Assembly: GCA_019744885.1 (NCBI GenBank)
Contig: JAIETY010000082.1
Coordinates: forward strand, 1-48,696
Reading direction: 5' to 3'
From: Sphingomonas sp.
GTDB lineage: Bacteria > Pseudomonadota > Alphaproteobacteria > Sphingomonadales > Sphingomonadaceae
DNA length: 48,696 nt
Part shown: one piece after another, positions 25,113-34,368 of the stretch
Numbering within the stretch: position 1 is the first letter of the stretch
How the letters are laid out: every line of letters starts with the position of its first letter
Translations under genes and position numbers: made by a program
The notes under the pieces: generated by a model
What the model was told of the DNA's origin: nothing
Seen by the model: only the letters and a program-made list of their open reading frames with translations
Database searches by the model: none

Positions 25113-26585
25113 TCAGCGACCGGCTGGTTTGACCGCGAGCAGATTGGCGACACGCGCCCGGAAACTGCGCAGGACATCGCCGCTCAGCCGCTGGATCGAG
25201 GCAAAGGCCATCGAGCGCGGATTGATCGGATTGCCGTTCTTCCACAGCTCATAATGGAGATGCGGGCCGGTCGACAGGCCCGTCGAGCCGACATAGCCGA
25301 TGACTTGGCCCTGCGCGACCCGCGTGCCGGGGGCAACCGCGATCCGGCTCATATGGCCATAGCCTGTCGCCAGCCCGTCGCCATGCGTCAGCTTGACGAA
25401 ATTGCCATAGCCGCCGCTGCGCCCCGCAAAGGCGACCACGCCGTCGATCGCGGCGCGGATCGGCGCGCCATAAGGGGCACCGATATCGAGCCCCTTGTGA
25501 AAGCGTTGCGTCCCGTAAATCGGGTGCCAGCGCATGCCGTAGCTTGAGGTCAAATGGCCATCGACCGGCATCGACATGCCGCCCTTGCGCTCGCCGACGC
25601 CATTGGCATCGAACCAGCCGGACTGGTCACCCTGATCCCAGCGGAAGAGGCGCAGCGCGCTGTTGTCGCGGTCGAGCCCCGCATAGAGGAGGTTGCCGAG
25701 TTGGACTTCGCCGGTGGCCGCGCGTCGCTGAGCGATTGCAATGTCGAATATGTTGGTCGGGGCCACGTCGGACCCGATCGAAATCCGGCTCGCGAGCGCA
25801 CGAATATAGGATTCGACGGCCTTGGCCGGGACACCGGCGGCGCGTGCGGAGCGATAAAGCGACTGGCCGACCAGCCCACGGATGCGCAGCGGGGTATCGT
25901 CGATCGCGATCGGCTGCGGGGTCACGACAAGCGCACCACCAACCCGCGAGACCGCGATGTTAAGGTCGAACCGCGCGCGAAAGCTCATCGCCTCAAGCGG
26001 GCGCGGGACGGTTTTGTTCGGGCGGCGGCCGAGCGTCAGGTCGAGCTGCGTGCCGGGGTTGAGGCTGTCGAGCGCGACCGCGCGACCAATGAGACCGGCC
26101 ACGACACCGGCTTCGTCACCGCCGACACCGGCGCGCTTGAGCACGTCGCGCAGGCCATCGCCGCTGCCCAGCGTCGCGCTGCGTTCCTCGATCGGGCGTT
26201 CGGGCACTTCGGCGAGTGGTTGCGCAAGATCATTGGCGCCCATGCGGTGGCCGGTGGTGGCACCCCGGGCGAGCGGTGCGATCGCCTGTGCGCGGGCATC
26301 GTCCCAATCGGCGCCCGCGAGCGGGGCAGGCGAGGTCCCGGCAATCGGGCGAATACCCGGCGCGAGCAGGCACGCGACCACGATCAGCGATGTGCAGGTA
26401 GCAAGGCCGCGCCACCAGTCGCTCGAGCCGATCCGCGCGCCCAGATCGGGCGTCCAGTCGATGTCGGCGAGCCGCTCATGGAGGGTGGCGAAGCGCGGGG
26501 TGGTTTGGGCACGCTCGACGCGGCCGAAAGTCAGCGCTGCCGCGCCGCCGCCCTGTTCCCCACTATAATCGCTGCGTAGAAACAC
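25113..26585 (-). CDS. M23 family metallopeptidase (peptidoglycan endopeptidase)
   Basis: A 490-residue cell-wall hydrolase. The start is taken at GTG 26585 (MFLRSDYSGE), eight bases after GGGAG; a TTG four codons earlier is possible. The N-terminus is cytosolic, a single membrane helix lies at about 63-82, a long periplasmic region (about 110-340) with an OapA/LysM-like part follows, and the catalytic M23 domain occupies about 350-455. Zinc ligands are visible in RFHKGLDIG (HxxxD) and in PHLHYELW (HxH). These enzymes cut peptide cross-links to allow wall growth. It is divergent from the Suv3-like helicase across a 227-base region that must hold both promoters. Confidence 0.93.
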   Translation of the reverse strand: MFLRSDYSGEQGGGAAALTFGRVERAQTTPRFATLHERLADIDWTPDLGARIGSSDWWRGLATCTSLIVVACLLAPGIRPIAGTSPAPLAGADWDDARAQAIAPLARGATTGHRMGANDLAQPLAEVPERPIEERSATLGSGDGLRDVLKRAGVGGDEAGVVAGLIGRAVALDSLNPGTQLDLTLGRRPNKTVPRPLEAMSFRARFDLNIAVSRVGGALVVTPQPIAIDDTPLRIRGLVGQSLYRSARAAGVPAKAVESYIRALASRISIGSDVAPTNIFDIAIAQRRAATGEVQLGNLLYAGLDRDNSALRLFRWDQGDQSGWFDANGVGERKGGMSMPVDGHLTSSYGMRWHPIYGTQRFHKGLDIGAPYGAPIRAAIDGVVAFAGRSGGYGNFVKLTHGDGLATGYGHMSRIAVAPGTRVAQGQVIGYVGSTGLSTGPHLHYELWKNGNPINPRSMAFASIQRLSGDVLRSFRARVANLLAVKPAGR

Positions 26586-26812
26586 AGCCGCTCCCAAATG
26601 CTTCGGCGCGCGTCCCGCTGTTGCAACGCCCGGTGACGACGACTGTGGGCGCTGAATCCTAAAGTCAAATTAACCGGTCGGGTCGGGAACAAAGTTTGCG
26701 GTGAGCCGTTGCAACGCGCCGACCAAAGGATTTGCGCCGAGTCGGACGCTTTGGGCCGAAAATTTATGGACATGGAACGGTTGCATCGCGGCGGGCGGCG
26801 CGCGATCTTCGA

Positions 26813-29320
26813 ATGATCATGACCGACTTCGCCCGCGCCCCGGTCACTGCTGTGCTTGGCCCGACCAACACCGGCAAGACGCATCTCGCGATCGAGCGTT
26901 TATGCGGCCATTCGAGCGGGATGATCGGCTTTCCACTGCGGCTGCTCGCTCGCGAGGTCTATGACCGGGTGGTCAAGATCAAGGGGCCGAAGGAAGTCGC
27001 GCTGATCACCGGTGAGGAACGCATCGTGCCGCCCGGCGCGCGCTGGTTCCTGTGCACCGCCGAAAGCATGCCGCTCGACCGCGAGCTGGGTTTTGTCGCG
27101 CTCGACGAGGCGCAACTGGGCGCTGACCCCGAGCGGGGGCATGTCTTCACCGACCGGCTGCTGCGCGCGCGGGGGCGTGACGAAACGATGATTTTGGGGT
27201 CGGAAGCGCTGCGGCCGATGGTCAAGGCGCTGGTGCCGGGTGCGGAGATTATCTCACGCCCGCGCTTTTCGACATTGTCCTACGCGGGCGCACGGAAAAT
27301 TTCACGGCTGCCCAAACGCTCGGTGATCGTCGCCTTCTCGGCAGAAGAGGTTTATGCCGTCGCCGAAATGCTGCGGCGATTGCGCGGTGGCGCCGCCGTC
27401 GTGATGGGGGCGCTGTCGCCCCGCACCCGCAATGCGCAGGTCGCGATGTTCCAGGCGGGCGAAGTCGATTACCTCGTCGCGACCGATGCGATCGGCATGG
27501 GCCTCAACATGGACGTCGCGCATGTCGCTTTTGCCAGCCTGCGCAAGTTTGACGGCCATCGCCAGCGCCGCCTGACCGTCGCCGAAATGGCGCAGATCGC
27601 CGGCCGCGCCGGACGCCACCAGCGTGACGGCACGTTCGGCGCGATCAGCGAGGAGGGGCCGGGCGCCTTCACGCCGGAGGAAGTCGAAGCGATCGAGCAG
27701 CATCATTTCCCGCCGCTTCAGTCGCTCTATTGGCGCGAAGGCGAGCCCGATCTGTCGAGCATCGACGCACTCATCGCCGATCTCGAGCAAAAACCCTTCG
27801 CCGACGTCCTGCGCGCAGCCCCCCAGGCGATCGATCTTGCCGTGCTGAAGCGGCTCGCCGAAGAGGATTGGGTTCGCGCGCGCGTGCGCGGGCCGCGCGG
27901 CGTCGCGCGGCTATGGGCCGCGTGCGGCCTGCCCGATTTCCGCAAGCTCGGGCTCGATCCACACCAGCGCTTCGTGGCAAAGCTGTTCGGCTATTTGTCG
28001 GAAGGGCGGGGGCATATTCCGCACGACTGGTTCGCCGCCGAACTCGCACGGCTCGACACAGTGACCGGCGATGTCGAGACGATCGCGGGGCGGATCGCCG
28101 CGGTGCGTAGCTGGGCCTATATCGCGCACCGTCCCGACTGGCTCGCCGACCCGCTGCACTGGGCCGAGCGCACGCGCGCCGTCGAGGAACGGCTGTCGGA
28201 CGCGCTCCACGCGAGCCTGCGCCAGCGTTTCGTCGACACGCGCACGACTCTATTGATGCGGCAGATCGGTGCTGACGCCGGGGCCTTGCCGCTGACGATC
28301 GGACCGCAGGGGGAGGTGATGGTCGACGACCATATCCTCGGCCAGCTCGACGGCTTTCGCTTCGTGGTTGCCGCTGATGCGCGCGCTGCCGACAAGCGCT
28401 TGTTGCTGGCGGCGGCCGAAAAGCGGCTCGGAGCGGAGCGGTCGCGGCGCGCGGCGGCATTGGTCGCCGCCGACGACAAGGCCTTCGCGCTGGTCGATGC
28501 CGTTGGCGCCGCGCCTGCGCTGGCCTGTGCAGGCCTCACCGTCGCGACGCTGCGCCCCGGCCCTGCGCTGACGCGACCGCGTATCGACCTCGACCGCGCG
28601 CTCGATTGCCTCGACAAGGAAGCGCGCGACCGGATCCGTCAACGGCTCGCGGACTGGGTCGCCGCGCAGCTCGAGCGTCACGCGCCATCACTCGCGCGGG
28701 TCGAGGCGATTGCGCGCGACGCCACCGCATCCGCGCCGTTGCGGGTAATCGCCGCGACGCTCGATGCGGGCGCAGGCTTTGCCGCGCGGGGACCGATCGG
28801 CGACAGTGTCGACCCGCTTACCGCCGATGATCGCCAGCGGCTGCGGCGCGCCGGGGTGACGATTGGCGCGCTTGATCTCTACGCCGCTGCCTTGCTGAAG
28901 CCGCAGGCCGCGCGTTGGCGCCACGCGCTGCTAGCCGCACGGCGCGACCAGCCGCTGTCGGCACCGCCACCACCCGGCGCGACGGTGCTGGTGCGCGGCC
29001 AGCCGCTGACGAGCGGCTTTCGCGACATTGGCGCGCAGTCAGTGCGGCTCGATTTGGTCGAGCGGATCGCGCGCGCGGCGCATGATGCGCGCAAAGGCGC
29101 CAAGCCCTTCGCGCCCGACCCGGCGCTCGCCACCTCGATCGGCATTACCCCGGCAACGCTCGCCAAGCTGATGACGCAATTGGGCTTCCGCACGGCGCCC
29201 GCGCAGGAAGGCGCGCCGCGCTGGCTGTGGCGTGGCCGTCCCGCGCGGGTGAAAGCGGTCGCCGCGCCGCCACGTGGCGCCTTTGCGGGCCTCGCTGACC
29301 TGATGGTCCGGCAGGGCTGA
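26813..29320 (+). CDS. Suv3-like DExH-box RNA helicase
   Basis: An 835-residue superfamily 2 helicase of the mitochondrial Suv3 type. Walker A is LGPTNTGKTHLA near residue 16, the DExH equivalent is ALDEAQLG (about 97), and motif VI is QIAGRAGRHQRDG (about 261). A helicase C domain and a long Ala/Arg-rich helical C-terminus follow. Eukaryotic Suv3 works with PNPase in RNA turnover; the alphaproteobacterial homologue is the presumed ancestor of the mitochondrial enzyme. ATG at 26813 or 26819 are both possible starts; neither has a convincing ribosome-binding site. The gene leads the cluster with the S4 protein one base downstream and fdxA after that. Confidence 0.9.
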   Translation: MIMTDFARAPVTAVLGPTNTGKTHLAIERLCGHSSGMIGFPLRLLAREVYDRVVKIKGPKEVALITGEERIVPPGARWFLCTAESMPLDRELGFVALDEAQLGADPERGHVFTDRLLRARGRDETMILGSEALRPMVKALVPGAEIISRPRFSTLSYAGARKISRLPKRSVIVAFSAEEVYAVAEMLRRLRGGAAVVMGALSPRTRNAQVAMFQAGEVDYLVATDAIGMGLNMDVAHVAFASLRKFDGHRQRRLTVAEMAQIAGRAGRHQRDGTFGAISEEGPGAFTPEEVEAIEQHHFPPLQSLYWREGEPDLSSIDALIADLEQKPFADVLRAAPQAIDLAVLKRLAEEDWVRARVRGPRGVARLWAACGLPDFRKLGLDPHQRFVAKLFGYLSEGRGHIPHDWFAAELARLDTVTGDVETIAGRIAAVRSWAYIAHRPDWLADPLHWAERTRAVEERLSDALHASLRQRFVDTRTTLLMRQIGADAGALPLTIGPQGEVMVDDHILGQLDGFRFVVAADARAADKRLLLAAAEKRLGAERSRRAAALVAADDKAFALVDAVGAAPALACAGLTVATLRPGPALTRPRIDLDRALDCLDKEARDRIRQRLADWVAAQLERHAPSLARVEAIARDATASAPLRVIAATLDAGAGFAARGPIGDSVDPLTADDRQRLRRAGVTIGALDLYAAALLKPQAARWRHALLAARRDQPLSAPPPPGATVLVRGQPLTSGFRDIGAQSVRLDLVERIARAAHDARKGAKPFAPDPALATSIGITPATLAKLMTQLGFRTAPAQEGAPRWLWRGRPARVKAVAAPPRGAFAGLADLMVRQG

Positions 29321-29321
29321 C

Positions 29322-29624
29322 ATGCCGGGCATGCCGGAGACCGCCACAATGCGGCTCGATCTGTTCCTCTGGTATGCACGGTTGGCCAAGTCGCGCAGCA
29401 TCGCCGCCGACCTCACTCGCAGCGGCACGATCCGCCTCGACGGGCGCCGGGTCGAGCGCGCGCATGCGCCGGTGCGAGTCGGCTCGGTGCTTGCCTTTGC
29501 GCAAGGACCGCTCATCCGGATCATCCGCGTTGTCGCGCTCCCCGCGCGGCGCGGCCCCGCCGTTGAAGCGGCCGGGCTTTATATCGACCTAAGCCCAGTT
29601 GACGGACCCCAAAGCGCGCAATAG
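29322..29624 (+). CDS. S4-domain RNA-binding protein (Hsp15/HslR-like)
   Basis: A 100-residue protein with one S4 RNA-binding domain (about residues 10-60): MRLDLFLWYARLAKSRS, then SGTIRLDGRRVERAHAPVRVGS. E. coli Hsp15 binds stalled 50S subunits carrying nascent chains and recycles them; this is the likely role. The first ATG (29322) lies one base after the helicase TGA; M10 (29349) is an alternative start that fits the usual family N-terminus better. Coupling to the Suv3-like helicase suggests joint action in RNA or ribosome quality control. Confidence 0.87.
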   Translation: MPGMPETATMRLDLFLWYARLAKSRSIAADLTRSGTIRLDGRRVERAHAPVRVGSVLAFAQGPLIRIIRVVALPARRGPAVEAAGLYIDLSPVDGPQSAQ

Positions 29625-29660
29625 CAGTGAGGCGAAGAGCATCAGGGGAGTTTATCGCGC

Positions 29661-29999
29661 ATGACCTACGTCGTCACCGACGCCTGCATCCGTTGCAAAT
29701 ATATGGATTGCGTCGAGGTCTGCCCGGTCGATTGCTTTTATGAGGGCGAGAATATGCTCGTCATCAACCCCAATGAATGCATCGATTGCGGCGTGTGCGA
29801 GCCCGAATGCCCCGCCGAAGCGATTCTGCCCGATACCGAGAACGGCCAGGAAAAATGGCTCGAACTCAACGCAACTTTCTCAGGCCAATGGCCGAATGTC
29901 ACGCGCAAGCGCGAAGCGCCCGCCGATGCCGATGAGCACAAGGGCGAATCGGGCAAGTTCGACAAATATTTCACCGAAAATCCGGGCCAGGGCGACTGA
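29661..29999 (+). CDS. fdxA: Ferredoxin FdxA, 7Fe-8S (3Fe-4S + 4Fe-4S)
   Basis: A 112-residue soluble electron carrier. The N-terminal Cys pattern [18 protein letters not shown] and the second [15 protein letters not shown] are those of Azotobacter-type seven-iron ferredoxins, which bind one 3Fe-4S and one 4Fe-4S cluster. The C-terminal extension of about 50 residues ([10 protein letters not shown]...GKFDKYF) is typical of the alphaproteobacterial form. It follows the S4 gene by 36 bases. After the stop, a perfect 7-bp-stem hairpin (30005-30024, GCGACCG/CGGTCGC) could end the transcript, although no T-run follows it. Confidence 0.95.
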   Translation: MTYVVTDACIRCKYMDCVEVCPVDCFYEGENMLVINPNECIDCGVCEPECPAEAILPDTENGQEKWLELNATFSGQWPNVTRKREAPADADEHKGESGKFDKYFTENPGQGD

Positions 30000-30107
30000 T
30001 CGACGCGACCGTTAGCGCGGTCGCAGCCGCCCATACCGCGATTTTGTGCCAAAAAAGGTCGGCCCGATACGCTGTAGCGCGTCGGGTGGCGCGCTTTATG
30101 CCACAAG

Positions 30108-30135
30108 TTGCTGGTAATTTTATTACGACTATGTT
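30108..30135 (+). promoter_or_regulatory. Candidate promoter for carD
   Basis: TTGCTG (30108-30113) and TATGTT (30130-30135) are separated by 16 bases in a locally AT-rich stretch, which stands out in this GC-rich DNA. The start point would leave a leader of about 140 bases before carD. The rest of the 283-base fdxA-carD gap holds the fdxA hairpin and no coding sequence I can support. Confidence 0.4.
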
Positions 30136-30282
30136 AAACAGGCTCGGACGGAAGCGATTCACACCCGCTTGCCGCGTGGAGACCTGCACACCCTCTCATC
30201 CCCGATCGCCCTGACCGACCGTCATCGCATGGCCGGAAGCAGGCGCGCATATCGGGAAATGACCACAGAAAGGCTTTCAAGA

Positions 30283-30816
30283 ATGGCTGCCAAGGCGCTG
30301 TCCTTCGACGTCGGCGATTATGTCGTTTATCCCAAGCACGGTGTTGGCCGTGTCATCGAGCTCCAACGCCAGGAAATTGCGGGGATGCAGCTCGAACTCT
30401 ATGTCCTGCGGTTCGAAAAGGAACGCATGACGCTGCGGGTCCCGACCAACAAGGCCGAAAGCGTCGGCATGCGCAAGCTGTCGAGCGACAAGACGCTGCG
30501 CGAAGCGCTCGACACGCTGACCGGCAAGCCGCGCGTCAAGCGCACCATGTGGTCGCGCCGCGCGCAGGAATATGAAGCCAAGATCAATTCGGGCGACCTT
30601 GTGTCGATTGCCGAAGTGGTCCGCGACCTGTTCCGCGCCGACGACCAGCCCGAGCAGAGCTATTCGGAACGCCAGATCTTCGAAGCCGCGACCAGCCGCC
30701 TTGCGCGTGAACTGGCCGCGATGGAGCAGGTCGACGAGCCGACCGCGCAGGAAAAGATCCTTGAGATCCTGCGCAAGGCTGCGGCGATCCATAACAAGGA
30801 CAAGGAACTCGCTTAA
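30283..30816 (+). CDS. carD: CarD/CdnL family RNA polymerase-binding transcription factor
   Basis: A 177-residue protein. The N-terminal RNA polymerase-interacting Tudor-like domain (about 7-65) is FDVGDYVVYPKHGVGRVIEL; the helical C-terminal domain (about 70-170) carries the conserved MWSRRAQEYEAKINSGDL. CarD/CdnL binds the polymerase beta subunit and stabilises open complexes, notably at rRNA promoters, and in Caulobacter it links growth to nutrient state. I take the ATG at 30283 (MAAKALSF); an in-frame ATG at 30259 would add eight residues. A strong terminator follows. Confidence 0.95.
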   Translation: MAAKALSFDVGDYVVYPKHGVGRVIELQRQEIAGMQLELYVLRFEKERMTLRVPTNKAESVGMRKLSSDKTLREALDTLTGKPRVKRTMWSRRAQEYEAKINSGDLVSIAEVVRDLFRADDQPEQSYSERQIFEAATSRLARELAAMEQVDEPTAQEKILEILRKAAAIHNKDKELA

Positions 30817-30842
30817 GCGAAGCCCTTGTTGACGAAAATCGG

Positions 30843-30874
30843 GGCGGTGCCACCTGCGTGGTGCCGCCCTTTTC
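30843..30874 (+). terminator. Rho-independent terminator of carD
   Basis: An 11-bp stem, GGCGGTGCCAC (30843-30853) pairing with GTGGTGCCGCC (30858-30868) including two G-T wobbles, around a CTGC loop, then CTTTTC. It lies 26 bases after the carD stop. Confidence 0.8.
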
Positions 30875-30947
30875 GTGCCGGTCGCAGTCCGATTTGCGCT
30901 ATCCATTAATGTGTGTTATGCGCCCAATACACTTTGGGAGAGACTCG

Positions 30948-31664
30948 ATGCGCGTAATCCTGCTGGCGATGATGATGCCGCTCGCTGCCTGTTCAGCTTC
31001 TGCGCGCGAAGGCGACAAGGATGTGGGCCCCGCCGCCAGCCGCAGTTTTGCCGTGCGCGACTTTACCGGCGTCGAGCTGCGCGGGTCGGATGATGTCGAC
31101 GTCAAGATCGCCAACGAGTTCACGATCCGCGCCGAAGGGCCGCAGAAAGTCCTCGACCGGCTCGAAATCGAACGGGTTGGCGACACGCTACGGATCAGCC
31201 GCAAGAGCGACGGCAACTGGAGCTGGGGCTATAGCAAGAACGCGCATATCTTCGTCACCATGCCGCGCATCGCGACGGCGCGCATCGCCGGATCGGGCGA
31301 CATGCGGATCGGCCGCGCCGAAGGGCCTAGCTTCGCGGCATCGTCGGCGGGGTCGGGCAGCATGACGATCGCGTCGCTCAATGCCCCCGAAGTCGAACTG
31401 TCGGTCGCCGGGTCGGGCGACATCGACGTGACTGGCCAAACCGACAAGCTCGAAATCAACATCGCGGGATCGGGCGAAGTCAAGGCACGCAGGCTGAAGG
31501 CCAAGTCGGCCAATGTCTCGATCGCCGGATCGGGTACCGCGGTCGCCGACGTCGCAGGGCCTGCCGCTGTCTCGATCATGGGGTCGGGCGATGTCGATCT
31601 CGGCGCGGGCGCGACCTGCACCACGACCAAGGTCGGTTCGGGCGACGTGCGCTGCGGCAAATGA
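30948..31664 (+). CDS. DUF2807 (head-GIN domain) lipoprotein
   Basis: A 238-residue putative lipoprotein (MRVILLAMMMPLAAC, lipobox LAAC). The mature part is a right-handed beta-helix-like DUF2807 domain with an obvious short repeat: AGSGDMRIG, AGSGSMTIA, AGSGDIDVT, AGSGEVKAR, AGSGTAVAD, MGSGDVDLG, VGSGDVRCG, one per predicted coil. Such proteins are common in Bacteroidetes and sphingomonads; no activity is established, and a surface adhesive or scaffold role is possible. A GGGAGAG ribosome-binding site precedes the ATG. A second, diverged family member follows 37 bases downstream. Confidence 0.85.
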   Translation: MRVILLAMMMPLAACSASAREGDKDVGPAASRSFAVRDFTGVELRGSDDVDVKIANEFTIRAEGPQKVLDRLEIERVGDTLRISRKSDGNWSWGYSKNAHIFVTMPRIATARIAGSGDMRIGRAEGPSFAASSAGSGSMTIASLNAPEVELSVAGSGDIDVTGQTDKLEINIAGSGEVKARRLKAKSANVSIAGSGTAVADVAGPAAVSIMGSGDVDLGAGATCTTTKVGSGDVRCGK

Positions 31665-31701
31665 CTTGCGCCTGAGGGCGGCAGGGTGCGACATCGTGTC
31701 G

Positions 31702-32403
31702 ATGCAACTTCGCGCCGTCGCCTTCACCCTGCTTGCCTTGTCGGCCGCCAGCGCCGCGAATGCCGCCGAGCGCCGCTATAGCGTCACCAGCTTCGACCGC
31801 ATCCGCATCGATGGCCCGTTCGACGTGCGGGTCAGGACCGGCGCGGCGCCGAGCGCACAGGCCGAGGGCGACCCCGCCGCGCTCGACGACCTGACGCTGA
31901 CGGTCGAAGGGCAAACGCTGATCGTGCGCCGTCAGCAAGCCGCATCGGGCGCGCGCGATCCGGCGCCGCGGCTGCTGACGATTACGCTTGGCACGCCGGT
32001 GCTGCGCGGTGTCAATGTCAATGCCGGGGGGCGGCTGTCGGTCGACCGGATGGTGGCGCAGCGGATCGATCTTTCGATCAATGGGGCGGGCACGTTAGGC
32101 GTGACGGGAATCGATGCCGATCAGCTCAACGCGACGGTCACGGGCGCGGGCACGATGACGCTCGCGGGCAAGGCCGGACGCGCGCGCTATTTGATCACTG
32201 GCCCCGGCGGTTACGAAGCCGCCAAGCTGATCGCCAATGACATCTTCGTCACCGCGGCTGGCCCCGGCGATGTGCGGGTCGCGGCGCGCTACACCGCCGA
32301 TATCGTGTCGAGCGGGCTCGGCACTGTCACCGTTGCGGGCACGCCTGCCTGCCGGGTGCGGGCGACCGGCGGCGGCGCAGTGGTCTGCACGCCGAAGCGC
32401 TAG
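31702..32403 (+). CDS. DUF2807 (head-GIN domain) secreted protein, second copy
   Basis: A 233-residue protein with a cleavable signal peptide (MQLRAVAFTLLALSAASAANA/AER). It has a DUF2807 domain with motifs GAGTLGVTG, GAGTMTLAG and TGPGGYEAA in place of the AGSGD repeats of its neighbour. It has no lipobox, so unlike the upstream copy it should be soluble in the periplasm or secreted. The GTG at 31696 is an alternative start two codons earlier. The tandem arrangement with different anchoring suggests two parts of one assembly, which is inference. Confidence 0.82.
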   Translation: MQLRAVAFTLLALSAASAANAAERRYSVTSFDRIRIDGPFDVRVRTGAAPSAQAEGDPAALDDLTLTVEGQTLIVRRQQAASGARDPAPRLLTITLGTPVLRGVNVNAGGRLSVDRMVAQRIDLSINGAGTLGVTGIDADQLNATVTGAGTMTLAGKAGRARYLITGPGGYEAAKLIANDIFVTAAGPGDVRVAARYTADIVSSGLGTVTVAGTPACRVRATGGGAVVCTPKR

Positions 32404-32798
32404 AGCAGCGCCAGCGCCGCGAGGTCACGCGCCAGCCCGGCGGGCAGGGTCTCACCGCTCTCGCCGACGCCAAGGTCGACCGGCGCATCGCTCGCCTCCA
32501 GATAACGCCAGCCCTGATGCGCGCGTTTCGGGATCGGCCGCACCGCGACCAGCGGCATGCCGAGCAGGATCGCGACCTTGCCCTCCGCCGCCTCGCCAAA
32601 GCCGATGATCGGCGAGCGCGCGACAAGCTGGTGCTTCAGGATCCAGAACAGCGAGCCGAGCCCCGCGATTTCGGCATGCCGCTTGGGCAGATAGCGCGTG
32701 GTCAGGAGCAGCGGGCCTTCAGTCGCGCGCACCGCCAGCCGCTCGGCCAGATGATCGAGGCTTTGCGCGCCAAACGCGACTTTTGAGAGATGGAGCAT
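32400..32798 (-). CDS. DUF1489 family protein
   Basis: A 132-residue protein with the DUF1489 signature: MLHLSKVAFGAQSLDHL at the start, RYLPKRHAEIAGLGSLFWILKHQLVARSPI in the middle and VRPIPKRAHQGWRYLEASDAP near the end. The family is restricted largely to alphaproteobacteria and has no known function. Its stop overlaps the DUF2807 stop from the other strand by four bases. mgtE lies 36 bases upstream on the same strand; cotranscription is likely. Confidence 0.87.
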   Translation of the reverse strand: MLHLSKVAFGAQSLDHLAERLAVRATEGPLLLTTRYLPKRHAEIAGLGSLFWILKHQLVARSPIIGFGEAAEGKVAILLGMPLVAVRPIPKRAHQGWRYLEASDAPVDLGVGESGETLPAGLARDLAALALL

Positions 32799-32834
32799 GA
32801 CCGCTGACTTGGCCCCGCGCGGCCCAGCGTCAAG

Positions 32835-34247
32835 TCACCCCACCAGCCCGGTCACCGTCGCCAGCCCCAGAAACGCGAAAAAGCCCATCGAATCGGTCGT
32901 CATCGTGACAAAAATCGACGACGCCACCGCAGGGTCGGCGCCCATCCGTTCGAGCGTCACCGGCACCATCACGCCCGCCAGCCCCGCGATCACGATATTG
33001 GTGAGCATGGCGGCGGCGATCACCGCGCCAAGGTGCGGGTTCTGAAACACAATCGTCACGCCGACGCCGATCACCACGGCGATCGTCGCGCCGTTGAGCA
33101 CGGCGACGCGCAGTTCGCGCACGATCGATCGCAAGGTGTTCGACTGTGTGAGCTGATTGGTCGCGAGCGCGCGCACGGTCACCGCCATCGTCTGCGTCCC
33201 CGCATTGCCGCCAACGCCCGCGACGATCGGCATCAGTGTCGCCAGCGCGACCATCTTGGCGATTGTCCCTTCGAACAGCGCGATGATCGACGACGCGAGC
33301 AGGGCGGTGAACAGGTTGGAGATCAGCCAGCGGACGCGGGCTTTGTAGCTGTCGATCACGGGCTCGTTGATGTCGCCGTCGCCCGCGCCCGACAGCCGCA
33401 AAATATCCTCACCGGCTTCCTGACTGATAATGTGGACGATGTCGTCGACCGTGATCATGCCAACCAGCCGCCCGGCGGTATCGACAACAGCAGCCGAGAT
33501 CAGCGCATATTTCTGGAAGCGCAAAGCGACTTCCTCCTGGTCCATGTCGACCGGGATCAGCGTCTGTTCGCGCTGCATCACATCGCCGACGCTGACCGAG
33601 CGCGGGGTGCGCATGATCCAGCTGAGATGGCAGGCGCCAATCGGCTTGTGCGCCGGATCGACGACGAAGACTTCCCAGAAATCGGTGGTCAGCGCGTCAT
33701 TGCCGCGAAGATAATCGAGCACATCGCCAACGCTCCAATGCTCGGGCACCGCGATCAACTCGCGCTGCATCAGGCGGCCGGCCGATTCCTCGGGGTAGGA
33801 CAAGGCCTCTTCGATCGCCGCGCGATCATCGGGGTCGAGCGCGCGCAACACTTCGCGCTGGTCGGCGGCGTCCATGTCCTCGATGATCGCGACGGCGTCG
33901 TCGGTATCGAGTTCGGAGGCGATGTCGGCGACTTCGCTCGCGCTCAGCGAATCGATCAGATTCTCGCGAACATAATCGTTCATCTCGGCGAACACGTCGC
34001 CGTCGAGCAGATCGGTGATCGATTTGGCGAGTTGGGTGCGCGCGTCGGCGGGCAGCAGTTCGAACAGATCGGCGATGTCGGCGGGGTGGAGCGGCTCGAC
34101 CAGCGCGCGCGCACTTTCGGGGACGCCATCATAAACCGCGTCGAGCACCGCGCGCACGAATTCGGGTTTCAGCCGGTCATCCGCGTCGAGTTGGTTGCTG
34201 TCGGGGCCTAGCGCCTCGCCCACGCTGCCGAGTTCGGTTTCGCTCAT
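32835..34247 (-). CDS. mgtE: Magnesium transporter MgtE
   Basis: A 470-residue Mg2+ channel/transporter. The N-terminal helical superfamily domain (about 35-140; LVEPLHPADIADLFELL) is followed by two CBS domains (about 145-270) and five membrane helices from about 290 on. The PIVAGVGGNAGTQTMAVTVRAL segment is the family's ion-path signature. In characterised homologues the CBS and N-domains sense cytosolic Mg2+ and close the pore. I chose ATG 34247 over the GTG immediately before it, because the GGGAGG ribosome-binding site is then six to seven bases away. Confidence 0.95.
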   Translation of the reverse strand: MSETELGSVGEALGPDSNQLDADDRLKPEFVRAVLDAVYDGVPESARALVEPLHPADIADLFELLPADARTQLAKSITDLLDGDVFAEMNDYVRENLIDSLSASEVADIASELDTDDAVAIIEDMDAADQREVLRALDPDDRAAIEEALSYPEESAGRLMQRELIAVPEHWSVGDVLDYLRGNDALTTDFWEVFVVDPAHKPIGACHLSWIMRTPRSVSVGDVMQREQTLIPVDMDQEEVALRFQKYALISAAVVDTAGRLVGMITVDDIVHIISQEAGEDILRLSGAGDGDINEPVIDSYKARVRWLISNLFTALLASSIIALFEGTIAKMVALATLMPIVAGVGGNAGTQTMAVTVRALATNQLTQSNTLRSIVRELRVAVLNGATIAVVIGVGVTIVFQNPHLGAVIAAAMLTNIVIAGLAGVMVPVTLERMGADPAVASSIFVTMTTDSMGFFAFLGLATVTGLVG

Positions 34248-34368
34248 CACGCACCTCCCGTCAGAACGCCTGTTCGCGCCTTAGCGCGGTGCCGCCGCAA
34301 AGCCAATCATTTGCCAGCGGGCAGCGGCTTGGCTAGGGCGCGCGTCGATACTGCAAAGGACTTAGCTG

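Noticed and set aside
30005..30024. Rho-independent terminator after fdxA
   Set aside because: The hairpin is perfect (7 bp) but no T-run follows, so it is only mentioned with the gene.
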